Source: Puniceibacterium sp.
Lineage (GTDB): Bacteria; Pseudomonadota; Alphaproteobacteria; Rhodobacterales; Rhodobacteraceae
Reading direction: 5' to 3'
Assembly: GCA_024636635.1 (NCBI GenBank)
Contig: JAGXGV010000035.1
Coordinates: forward strand, 1 to 57,315
Length of the DNA: 57,315 bases
This document shows positions 1 through 9,742 of the stretch, one piece after another (the first letter of the stretch is position 1; each line of letters starts with the position of its first letter). The notes beneath the pieces are model-generated. The model saw only the letters and a program-made list of their open reading frames with translations. It had not been told where the DNA came from and made no database searches. The position numbers were made by a program, and so were the translations under genes.

Positions 1-229
1 CGCGCGCCGGTACATGAGTCTTGAAACTCTCGCCCGCGTGAACGACAATCCCAACGTCAGGTTGCCCGCTGTGGCGTCCTGATCAGAACCTGGGCCTTTC
101 CGAAGGTCGGCGTTCTTACACCATGCCGTGGGACACTATCGGCGAGCCTTGGCGAGACGTTTTTCGGGAACGCAATTACGATCCGCTGACGCTCTACCTG
201 TCCCGAACCGATCTTGGCGGACTGGGCCA

Positions 230-820
230 TTACTCCCCGCCAATTACGGTCAGACCGAGCAGACGCCAGACCTGCATGCCGCCGCGATAATAAGAGATGC
301 GGTCTGGGGGGTATCCGGCATTGACCATATTGCGGATCGCGGTCGATGACTGGCCGCACCAGACGCCGTTACAAAATAGCGCTACGGGTTTCGAATCCTT
401 GCAGTCCCAGCCGTCGAAATCCGGCTCACATCCCAGCTGGCCCAGCTCGTCCACGACGTAGGTGTAGGGAATGTTGATCGCGCCGGGAATCGTGCCGCCC
501 TCGAACCAGTCGCGGGTGCGGCTGTCCACCACCACGGCCTCGGGATTCTGTAGCATCTCGATCAGTTCCAACTCGCCGATTGTGGTCACGCCTTCTGCGG
601 GGCTGTGCGGTTGAATACAAAACTCGGGACAGGGACGGGAGGTCAGCGCCCATTCGCCACTGATCTCATGCTTGGTGTCTTGGATCCTATCGATGTCCAC
701 CGGACCGTGCCCTGTTTGCACCGTTACTGAAGGCATGTCTTTGGTGATACCCACCTCACTTTCCGCCACCGCTGTCCCTGCAGCCAGCGTGAGTGCGATT
801 GTCAAAGCAAGTTTATTCAT
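230..820 (-). CDS. Secreted rhodanese-like domain protein
   Basis: Signal peptide MNKLALTIALTLAAGTAVAES; rhodanese-like core VVVDSRTRDWFEGGTIPGAINIPY...LFCNGVWCGQSSTAI. Start placed at internal ATG (820) with ggagg RBS; upstream ORF extension belongs to an IS110 remnant. Confidence 0.8.
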   Translation of the reverse strand: MNKLALTIALTLAAGTAVAESEVGITKDMPSVTVQTGHGPVDIDRIQDTKHEISGEWALTSRPCPEFCIQPHSPAEGVTTIGELELIEMLQNPEAVVVDSRTRDWFEGGTIPGAINIPYTYVVDELGQLGCEPDFDGWDCKDSKPVALFCNGVWCGQSSTAIRNMVNAGYPPDRISYYRGGMQVWRLLGLTVIGGE

Positions 821-869
821 CCTTTTGTCCTCCAGATTCGTCCACGTTCTGAGACTTAGCTTAGCCGCC

Positions 870-958
870 GAATGGCTCTCCGTCACCGAAAGGTTGGCAT
901 CGACGACACAGATGCCGCATGAGCACAGTGACACATCCAAACCGGCAAAATATTCCAT
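870..958 (-). mobile_element. IS110-family transposase 5' remnant (N-terminal about 25-30 codons)
   Basis: MEYFAGLDVSLCSCGICVVDA matches the conserved IS110 transposase N-terminus (FAGLDVSL...CVVD, RuvC-like DEDD motif); reading then runs into the rhodanese leader. Confidence 0.55.
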
Positions 959-1390
959 TATTCATCTACCTTGTTTACAGTCTGACTGTGATTTTAACGG
1001 GAGCGCGACCTCTGAATAGGTGCAGCCCAATTACGTATGCTAAGGGTCGGCTACAGCCTTGAGCCCTCCCCTTGGAATAAAACTGAAAGAACCGACGACA
1101 TAACCTCCTTCGAATTGATTTTTGTCGGTATTTTCAGTTTTGTCCGGGTGTCCCCAATTTTGACACGGTGGCTGCTATCGATAAGGTCTTGGCTATTATC
1201 GGTAAAGCGGGGGCTTCACACGGCGCAGTTCGGGCGGCAGGTCTGCTTCACCCCTACCGGGATCAAGCGCATCGCAAACACCACCAGTTGCCCCATCGCG
1301 CAGGCCGCCTCGGGCGCAGACCGCATGGAACACAACGCCACTTTGACGCGTTTTAGAACCAACGCAAATCGCATCACAAAGGATATCGAT

Positions 1391-1885
1391 ATGCCAATGA
1401 ATAGCCTCAAAGACGTGTACCATGACCAGCTTCAAGACGTATATAGTGCTAACAAACAGTCGCTTGAAATGGTTGTTGCCCTTGGCCGCGCTGCCAAGGA
1501 TAAAGAACTGTCCGAAGCCCTAATCGCCGGGTCGAACGGCATCGGCGAAGGCATGGAAAAAGTTGCCGAGATCTGCAACGCCCATGGCATCAAGCCGACG
1601 GGCGAACATTGCAAAGGCATGGAAGGCTTGGTCGCCGAAGCTAAGGCGCATGTGATCGATGCAGAGTTTGGCGACGACGATGTGCGCGACGCTATGATTA
1701 TTACGCAGTATCAGCGCATGGTCCACTACGCGCTTGCCGGATACGGCTGCTTGGTCGCCTTTGCCAACCGGTTGGGCAAAGACGAAGATGGTGCCGTTTT
1801 GCAGAATTGTCTGGATCAGACCTATGATGGTGATCGCCGCATGACCGAGATTGCAACAGGCGGTGTGAACAAGGCTGCGACCTAA
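1391..1885 (+). CDS. DUF892 / YciE-YciF ferritin-like protein
   Basis: MNSLKDVYHDQLQDVYSANKQSLEMVVALGRAAKDKEL...EGLVAEAK... typical of the DUF892 family; ATG at 1391 in frame with ORF 1037-1885. Confidence 0.75.
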   Translation: MPMNSLKDVYHDQLQDVYSANKQSLEMVVALGRAAKDKELSEALIAGSNGIGEGMEKVAEICNAHGIKPTGEHCKGMEGLVAEAKAHVIDAEFGDDDVRDAMIITQYQRMVHYALAGYGCLVAFANRLGKDEDGAVLQNCLDQTYDGDRRMTEIATGGVNKAAT

Positions 1886-2506
1886 CACCACGCATGAGGC
1901 AGCTCACGGGCTCCAGGTCAAAATACGGACCCTGTTGTACAAAGGCGTTTCTGAGCCCAACTCCCATTTCCTCGGACGGGTTCATCCCATGGCCTTTGTA
2001 GTGGGATGGACCACCAAAACGGTGTGACAACTGCCGCCCCGTCGATCCCGGACCCGTAATGCATTAAGGCTCAGCCCAGACCACCTGATCGGGGCAGGCC
2101 AAGGGGGAACTGTATGCAAAGGGGCTGGCTGCGGTCATCTGCGACAGCCAGTACATCCATCCTGCCCCGCGACCCGACCGCCGCAGTGCGGCATGACTGC
2201 AACGAGCCCTTTTTACCAAATGCCGTCCCGCAGCATTTTGTGTGTGCAGCAAAATCAGCCTGACATAGACGGCCCAGAGCGGCCATTCGCAAGCAGCCTG
2301 ATGCCGCGCTGCGGCTACACCTGAGTTGACGTTCGCCCTTCGTTGCAGCATCTTCCTGCAACCCGAACGACCGGAGCGTCGACCACCTGATTAGTACGTG
2401 AGGTCAAGGCATCCTCCCGAAGAGCCGTGTACGGCATTAGGCATGTTTCGTCGGAGGAGGTAGCAAACCATGGGCGCAACGTCCGAAACGCACGGAGGTG
2501 CGCAAT

Positions 2507-4318
2507 ATGGCCAAGAAACAAGCCCGTGAGACAGCCCTGAGAGCAAGCGAGGCTCAGGAGCGTTCGATCCTGAACGCGATCCCCCAGATGGTCTGGTCAA
2601 CCCGGCCCGACGGTTATCACGACTTCTACAACGAGCGCTGGTACGAGTTCACCGGCGTGCCGCACGGCTCGACCGACGGCGAAGGCTGGAATCGCATGTT
2701 CCATCCGGACGACCGTGCGCGTGCCTGGTCGTTGTGGCAGCACAGCCTTGCGACGGGCGATCCTTACGAGATCGAGTACCGACTCTGCCACCACAGCGGC
2801 GTGTATCGCTGGGTTCTCGGCCGTGCGCTGCCCGTGCGCGATGAGGCTGGCGAAATAGCGCGTTGGATGGGTACTTGCACCGACATCGACGCACACAAGC
2901 GGGCTGGCGAAGATCTGCAACGCACGTCGGCATTGCTGCGCCTGGTGGGAGACTCCACGCCGGATCTAATCTACGCCAAGGACCGTGAAGGCCGGGTACT
3001 CTATGCGAACGCGGCGGTAGGGCGCGTCATTGGAAGGCCGCTTGAAGAAATCGTCGGCTTCACCGATCTCGACTATGTTCCAGACAAGGCGCAGGCGCGT
3101 GCGATGATGGCTAACGACCGGACCGTGCTTGAAACCGGGGAGACGCTCGACCTCGACGAGAGGCACACCGATCCCGAGGGGCGCACGAGGCTATATCGCT
3201 CGTTGAAAGCTCCTTTGCGAGACGAAAGCAATAGCATCATCGGGATCGTCGGCGTCACGAGCGATTTAACAAAGCGGCGCGAGGACGATGAGCGCGAGCG
3301 ACTGCTGGTCGGCGAGGTGGATCATCGGGCAAAAAACATGCTGGCTGTCGTGCAATCGCTTGTGAACCTCACAAAGAGCGACGACCCGGCCACATTCAGG
3401 GAAGCGGTGAGCGGGCGCATCCGTGCGCTCGGGCGTGCCCACGACCTTCTGTCAGACTCGCGGTGGGAAGGCGTCAATCTCAAAAAGCTCGTAGACGAGG
3501 AGCTGGCCGCATTTGCGAACGAGGGCAAGCTTGCGCGTGTCGCTGGTCCCAGCCTGCGTCTGCCACCAGCGACCGCGCAATCCTTCGGACTTGTTTTGCA
3601 CGAGCTCGCAACCAACGCCCTGAAATATGGCGCGCTTTCAGTCGCCGGAGGGCGACTCGAACTCGATTGGGATATCCAGACCGTGGAAAGCGGCCAGCCG
3701 ATGCTTCGGATGACGTGGCGCGAATTCGGCGGTCCGCCTGTAATCCCCCCTGCTTCCACTGGCTTCGGGTCTGCTCTGATCAAAAGTTCCGTGCAGCAGC
3801 TCGAGGGAGATCTTGCGCTGGACTGGCGCGAGACAGGTATTGTCTGCGAGTTCCGAGTGCCGGCAGATCAGGTCGTTGTTCTCCAAGAGAAAGGCACTGC
3901 GAGCCGACCGGCTCAGACTACCGCCTTTCCAGAGGCTCGTTCGAAACGCTTCGCGGATCGGCGTGTCCTCGTCGTTGAAGACGAGATTTTGATAGCGATG
4001 GAAGTTACGGATATGCTTCGCGAAGCCGGATGCGAAGTGGTCGGCCCGGCAACGTCGAGTGACGAAGCGATGCGGCTGATCGCAGGCGCCTCGCCGGATG
4101 CTGCCGTTCTTGACGTGAATCTTGGGGAGTGCGGGTTCAGCTACGATTTGGCAGATGCCCTCGCCGCAAGGAGTGTGCCCTTCGCGTTCTGCACCGGATA
4201 TGCTGGCGCCTCGACACTGCCGTCGCGCTTTGCGGACGCGAAGGTCTTGGCAAAACCCGTCGATGGCGCGGACCTTGTCGCCACCGTCGCGAGGCTTCTG
4301 GACGCGGAGAGGGCTTGA
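2507..4318 (+). CDS. Hybrid HWE-family sensor histidine kinase: two PAS domains, HWE kinase, C-terminal receiver
   Basis: PAS blocks (NAIPQMVWSTRPDGYHDFYNERWYEFTG; DSTPDLIYAKDREGRVLYANAA), HWE DHp motif VDHRAKNMLAVVQSLV, receiver RRVLVVEDEILIAMEVTDML...AAVLDVNLG. ATG 2507 has RBS ggag; GTG 2498 is an alternative. Confidence 0.85.
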   Translation: MAKKQARETALRASEAQERSILNAIPQMVWSTRPDGYHDFYNERWYEFTGVPHGSTDGEGWNRMFHPDDRARAWSLWQHSLATGDPYEIEYRLCHHSGVYRWVLGRALPVRDEAGEIARWMGTCTDIDAHKRAGEDLQRTSALLRLVGDSTPDLIYAKDREGRVLYANAAVGRVIGRPLEEIVGFTDLDYVPDKAQARAMMANDRTVLETGETLDLDERHTDPEGRTRLYRSLKAPLRDESNSIIGIVGVTSDLTKRREDDERERLLVGEVDHRAKNMLAVVQSLVNLTKSDDPATFREAVSGRIRALGRAHDLLSDSRWEGVNLKKLVDEELAAFANEGKLARVAGPSLRLPPATAQSFGLVLHELATNALKYGALSVAGGRLELDWDIQTVESGQPMLRMTWREFGGPPVIPPASTGFGSALIKSSVQQLEGDLALDWRETGIVCEFRVPADQVVVLQEKGTASRPAQTTAFPEARSKRFADRRVLVVEDEILIAMEVTDMLREAGCEVVGPATSSDEAMRLIAGASPDAAVLDVNLGECGFSYDLADALAARSVPFAFCTGYAGASTLPSRFADAKVLAKPVDGADLVATVARLLDAERA

Positions 4319-4810
4319 CCGGTACGAGCAGCAGAAGAGCCGCAAACAAGCTGTTCTCGGCATCGTCGTAGGGCGAGCGATCAGCCCAAAAGCGAGTTGC
4401 GTCGGCTATGCCGACGTCTGCTCGAGCACAAAACGGACGAGGTGGGACAGATGCAGTTCGCGGGTGCAGCGAGAAGCACCTCGTCAAGGACGACCCAGAA
4501 CTGCGGTCGACCCTGACGCAGCGAAGGTCCGAAAGGTCCGCATTGCGGCCGTCGGTGGAGCGAAAGACGGAACTTGCATCAAGCCTGTTGAAGATTTTTT
4601 CGGGAGGCTTCCGCCCAAGGGGCTCGTGACACCTTTGGCTGTTATCGTGGAGTTTAGCGATTCGGATCGCAAAATATTCTCATCAGCTCGATGAGAGAGC
4701 GTAAAAATCGCTCCTTTTGCTGGTGTCATGGGCAGCCCCAGACTTTTTCAGCAGCCTGGGTTGCCTCAAGCTGATTTCGGCGGCGTTCAGGACCATCCAG
4801 ATGAATAAAA

Positions 4811-4845
4811 AGAGTTGAGCATGCGGCGCGGAAGGCGCCGCATGC
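4811..4845 (-). terminator. Intrinsic terminator downstream of beta-lactamase-family gene
   Basis: 11-bp perfect stem GCATGCGGCGC-GGAAG-GCGCCGCATGC (4819-4845), followed on the minus strand by a T-rich stretch (tcaactcttttta). Confidence 0.6.
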
Positions 4846-4855
4846 TGTTATGCGA

Positions 4856-5860
4856 TCAGGAGCCGGAGACGTCGTAGTAGGCCGCCTCAAAATCATAGAA
4901 CGCGTCCAATACCTCGGTGTCCACGAACGGCAGCAGCTGGCTCATGAAGACACCGCCCATCTCGTTTTCCGGATCGATCCAGAAGAACGTGTTGTAGAGA
5001 CCGGCCCAGGCGAGACTGCCAGCCGGGCGGCCGGTCGGTACCTCCTCCTCGTTGATCATGAAGCTCAACCCCCAGCTCTTCTCGAGACCCGGGAAGAACT
5101 CAGCGTCGAGCGAACGCTCTGGGTTCGTGGTCTCGAGCATCTCCACCCGCACGTCACCCATCTGGTTTTGCGACATTTGCGCCACCGTCTCCGACTCGAG
5201 AATCTGCTGGCCGTCCACGGTCCCGTCGTTGAGGATCATCCGGATGAACTTCAGATAGTCTGGCGTCGTACCGTACAGGCCGCCGCCACCGTACTCCCGC
5301 ACTGGCTCTGATTGCCCGGTCCACTCCGCGACCTCAAGGGAGCCGTCCTCTTGCCGGAGGTGGTTCTCCACCCGCCGCTCGGACATGCTGTCGGTCAGCT
5401 TGTAGCCGGTGCTATCCATGCCGAGCGGGTCGAAGATGTGCTCCTGCATGTAGGCGCCCAGCGACTGACCGCTCACCTCCTGAATCAGCCTTCCAATCCA
5501 GTCGATGGAGATGCCGTATTCCCAGCGGCTGCCGGGGTCGAACATCAGCGGCTGGTTCCATGTCGCCGGGTCGTCGTAATCCAGCGGCGGCAGGCCGCCC
5601 TGGGCATCCGAATATCGCTGCAGGTCGGCATCCCAAAGGGTGTAAGCGGTGCCGGCCGTGTGGGTCATCAGATCGCGCAGCGTGATCTCGCGCGAGGGCG
5701 GGCGCAGGATCGCCTGACCGCTGTCGTCGAACCCGTCCATGACCTGGAGTTCTGCCGCATCGGGCAGCCACTTCGAGATCGGCGAATCCAGGTCGAGCTT
5801 GCCCTGCTCGACCAGCTGCATCGCCGCCGTCGCCGTGATCGCCTTGGTCATTGAGGCCAT
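4856..5860 (-). pseudogene. Serine beta-lactamase family (class C-like) hydrolase, 5'-truncated
   Basis: SxxK active site (ASMTKAIT) lies at residues 3-6 of the ORF, so the normal N-terminal segment is absent; upstream frame closes at TGA a few codons before. Y-x-N-like and C-terminal regions present. Confidence 0.7.
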
Positions 5861-5886
5861 GTTAATGCTTGTTCAACCGGTGATAA

Positions 5887-6495
5887 GAGTGGAGGCCTGT
5901 CACCCCGACAACGGTTTGGCGCAATCCTGCGCGACCTGGAAAAGATCGTGAAGAGCAGACCTACCGAAATTTCTGGAAATATGGCACAAAAGAGCGTCTG
6001 GCATTCGAACTACAGTACTGGGCAGGAGCAAGGATCTCGGACACACGCCGCCTCGGTCCCGACAATGTCGATGATACTGGCTGGCTCACTTTCATTCAGA
6101 TGAAAACGCACTCGGAGGTTTCAGTGCCGATCTTCCGCGCGCTACCAACATTTGCTGAACCCAAGGATCTCGAATGTTTGCATTCCGCATTGGACGCCAT
6201 GCCAAAGAAGGAGGCGATTTGGTTGGCGACCGTTTATGGAAAAGTCCGATCCCGAAAGAGCGCGTCCAGTTGGTTTTCCGGGAAGGCACGCGATGCCGGT
6301 GTCCGATTAGGGCGCACTTCTCATGGTCTCCGCAAGAGCCGCATGATCCTTCATGCGGAAAACGGCGCGAGCACCAAGCAGATTGCGGCTTGGAGTGGCC
6401 ACGAAACGTTGGAGGAAGTCGAAAGATATGTCCGCAAAGCGGACCGACGTCGCCTTCTCACTCCATCTGTTCTCGAAACGGAAAAGTTTCTTTGA
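5887..6495 (+). pseudogene. Tyrosine recombinase/phage-type integrase, catalytic domain only (5'-truncated)
   Basis: Frame opens at 5887 after TAA; ...YGTKERLAFELQYWAGARISDTRRLGPDNV...TSHGLRKS...AAWSGHETLEEVERYVR gives the R, HxxR, H and Y catalytic positions; N-terminal DNA-binding domain missing. Confidence 0.75.
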
Positions 6496-6776
6496 AGGGC
6501 CGTCTGATACAAGAGCGCCGCGATCTGGCTGCGGTGGTTGTAGGTTTCGGGCAACGCTTGGCGCGCGTTGCGTACATATCAGCTCTGCGACCGAGCGAGA
6601 CAAACAGTCAGCTGAATTGCGATGCAGAAGCGCAACATCGGGCAAGAAAATCTCAGCTTCCCATCCACCAGATCCAAATCCAGAAAACAATCGCGCAGAA
6701 AAGATTGTCTAAGCCATACTATTGTTAGACAAGTCGCCCGGCAAGTGCTTGGTATCAAACATATTTTTGGTGGTAG

Positions 6777-6853
6777 TGGTGCACCGAGGAGGATTCGAAC
6801 CCCCGACCCCTTGATTCGTAGTCAAGTACTCTATCCAGCTGAGCTATCGGTGC
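6777..6853 (-). tRNA. tRNA-Arg(ACG), encoded CCA
   Basis: Reverse complement GCACCGATAGCTCAGCTGGATAGAGTACTTGACTACGAATCAAGGGGTCGGGGGTTCGAATCCTCCTCGGTGCACCA folds as a cloverleaf; anticodon loop CTACGAA. Confidence 0.95.
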
Positions 6854-6918
6854 GCTGGGGCCGGATTTAGACTCTGTGCAAAACCTTTGCAAGGGGCAAT
6901 CTTGTCGAATGTCCGGCC

Positions 6919-8301
6919 TTACGACACATCCCCCATCGGCAGGAGGATCACGAAACAGGTTCCCGTTCCGTCGGTTTCGCGCAGGGTCAGCGTGCCGCCG
7001 TGGCCCCGCACCAGTTCCTGCACGATGGCAAGCCCCAGACCCGAGCCGCCCTTGCGCACTCCGCCCTGAAAGGGCTGGAACAGATGTTCGCGCGCCTTGG
7101 GGGGCAGGCCGGGACCGGTGTCGGTCACCTCGATGACCCAGGCCGTGGCTTCGGCCCGGGCCGATACGCAGATCTCGCCCGCCTTGCCGGTGCCGGTGAT
7201 CGCCTGGCGTGCATTGCGCACAAGATTGGAAACCGCGCGGAAGATCTGTTCGGGATCGCCCCGAATGTTCAGGCCTGCGGGCACGTCCTCGGACAGGCTC
7301 ACGTCCGAATCGCCGATGGCCAGACGTTCGCTTTCCATCACCTCGGCCACCAGCGGGCTGAGCGGGAAAAGCGTCATCACCGGGGTCGGCTCCTCGGCCC
7401 GTCCGAAGGCCAGCGTGGTTTCGCACAGTGACACGGCCCGGGCGATGGAATTGACCAGCTTGGGCGCCATGCGCTTGACCGTCGGATCCTCGGACATCTC
7501 GATCCGGTCGGTGAACAGCTGGGCCGAGGTCAGTATATTGCGCAGATCGTGGCTGACCCGGGCCACTGCACCGCCAAGCTGCGCCAGCCGTTCCTTCTGC
7601 CGCAGCGCCTGGGTCAGCTGCGTTTCGAGCGATTGCAGCGCCTCTTCGGCCTCGCGCAGTTCGCGGATGGCGGCGGTGGGCTTGATGATGCGGCGCGCAT
7701 CCTCGGGGGCCTCGGCATAGTTCTGCATCTTTTGGACCACGCCCTTGATCGGCCGCACCAGCAGGCGGCGCACGGCCAGAAACAGCAGCAGGGCGGTGAT
7801 CACGGAAATCACTGCCGACAGAAGCAGGATGCGCAGGCCATAATCGATCATCGCGGTCCGCAGGCCGCCGGTTTCCATCGTCACCTCTATCAGCAGCCCC
7901 GCGTCGCGCAGCGGGTTGCCGATCACCCGGATCAGCCGCGGTTCCGGGCGGATCAGCGTGTTCAGCGCGTCCCCGATCAGGCTGACCGCGGAGGCGTCGC
8001 GCAGATCGAAAGTCTCGCTCACCTGCCCCGGCATGGGCGAGGACAGCACAAGCTGGCGCGCCTCGTTCCGGCGCAGCACGACGTTGAACACGCCCGCATT
8101 CAGCAGCAGCTCTTCTTCGAGATCCGTGTCGATCATGTCGTCGGCCAGCAGCGCGAGCGACGCGATCTGCGACCGTTCCAGACGCGCGAGCAGGTAATCC
8201 TCGCGGAAGCGTGCGACCGAGGGGACAAAGATCAGGATCTCGGCCAGCATCACGAAGATGGTCGTCAGTATGAGAAACCGGCCAGAGAGCGTGTTGAGCA
8301 T
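6919..8301 (-). CDS. Membrane sensor histidine kinase
   Basis: Two TM segments; DHp VARVSHDLRNILTSAQLF; ATPase motifs NLVRNARQAI, DTGPGLPP, GGSGLGLAIVQELVRGHGG. Confidence 0.9.
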   Translation of the reverse strand: MLNTLSGRFLILTTIFVMLAEILIFVPSVARFREDYLLARLERSQIASLALLADDMIDTDLEEELLLNAGVFNVVLRRNEARQLVLSSPMPGQVSETFDLRDASAVSLIGDALNTLIRPEPRLIRVIGNPLRDAGLLIEVTMETGGLRTAMIDYGLRILLLSAVISVITALLLFLAVRRLLVRPIKGVVQKMQNYAEAPEDARRIIKPTAAIRELREAEEALQSLETQLTQALRQKERLAQLGGAVARVSHDLRNILTSAQLFTDRIEMSEDPTVKRMAPKLVNSIARAVSLCETTLAFGRAEEPTPVMTLFPLSPLVAEVMESERLAIGDSDVSLSEDVPAGLNIRGDPEQIFRAVSNLVRNARQAITGTGKAGEICVSARAEATAWVIEVTDTGPGLPPKAREHLFQPFQGGVRKGGSGLGLAIVQELVRGHGGTLTLRETDGTGTCFVILLPMGDVS

Positions 8302-8321
8302 GAGCGGTTACTACAGTTCCT

Positions 8322-9740
8322 TCATGGCAGCCAGCGCTGCACAAGTCCCACGATACGCTTGACCATAGCACTTTCAAACAACCTTGGGCTGTAATAGGCG
8401 CCGGCCGCGCGTTTGTTCACCTCGCCAATGGTTGGATAGGGGGCAACCATGTTGGCCACATGCTTCATTTTGAACCTGTTTGCCAGCACAAGTGCCCAGA
8501 GGCCGATCAACTCGCCCGCCTGATGCCCGGCAATCGAGGCGCCCACCGGGCGGCCTTTGACCACCATGACCTTGATCAGGCCGGTCGTCCTGCGTTCGGC
8601 CACGGCGCGGTCATTGTGTTCATAGTGAAAGCGGACCACTTCAAGGTTCATGCCGTGTTCCTTTTTGGCCTGCGCCTCGGTCAGGCCAACCTGCGCCAGT
8701 TCCGGATCGGTGTAGGTGACCCGGGGGATATGCGCGGTGCCGGCCTTTGCGGGCAGCCCGAACAGGGCCGAGCGGATGACGATCCCGGCGTGATAGCCCG
8801 CCACATGGGTGAATTGTAGCCCGCCCGCGACATCGCCGATGGCATAAACTCTGCGGTTGGTGGTCCGCAGGCCCGCATCAACCTTTATCCCGGTCTTCGT
8901 GGTTCTGATCCCGGCCTTGTCCAGATCAAGCGAGTCGGTATTGGCCCGCCGCCCGACCGCGACCAGCAGATGGGTGCCGCGATAGACCGTGCCATCGCCG
9001 ATTTCGACCTCGATGGCGCCCGCCTGGCCGCGCACGGCGGCAGCCTTGGCCTGTTCGGCGATCTCGATCCCTTCGGCCTTCAGCCGATTTATCACGATTG
9101 CCGACATCTCTGGGTCGTCCTTGCCCAGCGCTCGATCGCCTTCGATCAGCGTGACGCGGCTGCCCAGATGCCGGTGCGCCTGCGCCATCTCCATCCCGAT
9201 GGGGCCGCCGCCGATGATCAGCAGATGTTCGGGCTGTTCGCGCAGGACCCAAAGCGTCTCGTTGGTGAGGTAAGGCACCCTGTCCAGCCCCGGGATGGGC
9301 GGCACCAGCGGCGACGATCCGGTGGCGATCACCACCCGCCGCGCGGTTATGACATGATCACCCGCCTGCACTTCGGTTTCCGATATGAAGCGGCCCCTTT
9401 CACGGATCACCCGCACGCCCAGCGATTCGAACCGCTCTTGCGAATCGACCGGGGCGATCTGGTCGATCACGCCCTGCACATGGTCCTTGGCCGCGGCATA
9501 ATCCACCTGCGGAGTCGCGTCCGCGATGCCGTAAACGCTGGCGTGGGACATGCCCCAGGCGACCTTGCCGCTGGCGATCAGCGCCTTGCTGGGCACGCAA
9601 CCGTAGTTGAGACAGTCCCCCCCCATCTTGTGCTCTTCGAGCAGCACGACCGTCGCGCCCATCTGTGCAGCACCGGCCGCCACCGACAGCCCGCCAGACC
9701 CGGCACCGATCACCAGAATGTCCGTCCTGATCCGTTCCAT
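8322..9740 (-). CDS. FAD-dependent pyridine nucleotide-disulfide oxidoreductase (mercuric reductase/Lpd-like)
   Basis: MERIRTDILVIGAGSGGLSVAAGAA (FAD GxGxxG), redox GGDCLNYGCVPSKAL (Cx4C), NAD motif IIGGGPIGMEMA, FAD motif VYAIGDVAGG. Start ATG at 9740. Confidence 0.9.
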   Translation of the reverse strand: MERIRTDILVIGAGSGGLSVAAGAAQMGATVVLLEEHKMGGDCLNYGCVPSKALIASGKVAWGMSHASVYGIADATPQVDYAAAKDHVQGVIDQIAPVDSQERFESLGVRVIRERGRFISETEVQAGDHVITARRVVIATGSSPLVPPIPGLDRVPYLTNETLWVLREQPEHLLIIGGGPIGMEMAQAHRHLGSRVTLIEGDRALGKDDPEMSAIVINRLKAEGIEIAEQAKAAAVRGQAGAIEVEIGDGTVYRGTHLLVAVGRRANTDSLDLDKAGIRTTKTGIKVDAGLRTTNRRVYAIGDVAGGLQFTHVAGYHAGIVIRSALFGLPAKAGTAHIPRVTYTDPELAQVGLTEAQAKKEHGMNLEVVRFHYEHNDRAVAERRTTGLIKVMVVKGRPVGASIAGHQAGELIGLWALVLANRFKMKHVANMVAPYPTIGEVNKRAAGAYYSPRLFESAMVKRIVGLVQRWLP

Positions 9741-9742
9741 GG

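Noticed and set aside
1037-1390. 118-aa N-terminal extension of the DUF892 ORF
   Set aside because: No family similarity; DUF892 core starts at ATG 1391.
4319-4850. Possible IS remnant (gactttttcagcagcctggg-like motif)
   Set aside because: Short motif resemblance only; no transposase coding sequence or terminal inverted repeats identified.
6755-8377. 540-aa minus-strand ORF overlapping the histidine kinase and tRNA
   Set aside because: Alternate frame of the kinase gene; it reads through tRNA-Arg and has Arg/Pro/Gly-rich spurious composition.
8322-9740. True mercury-resistance operon (merA)
   Set aside because: No merR/merT/merP neighbours, no N-terminal heavy-metal domain visible; family-level call only.
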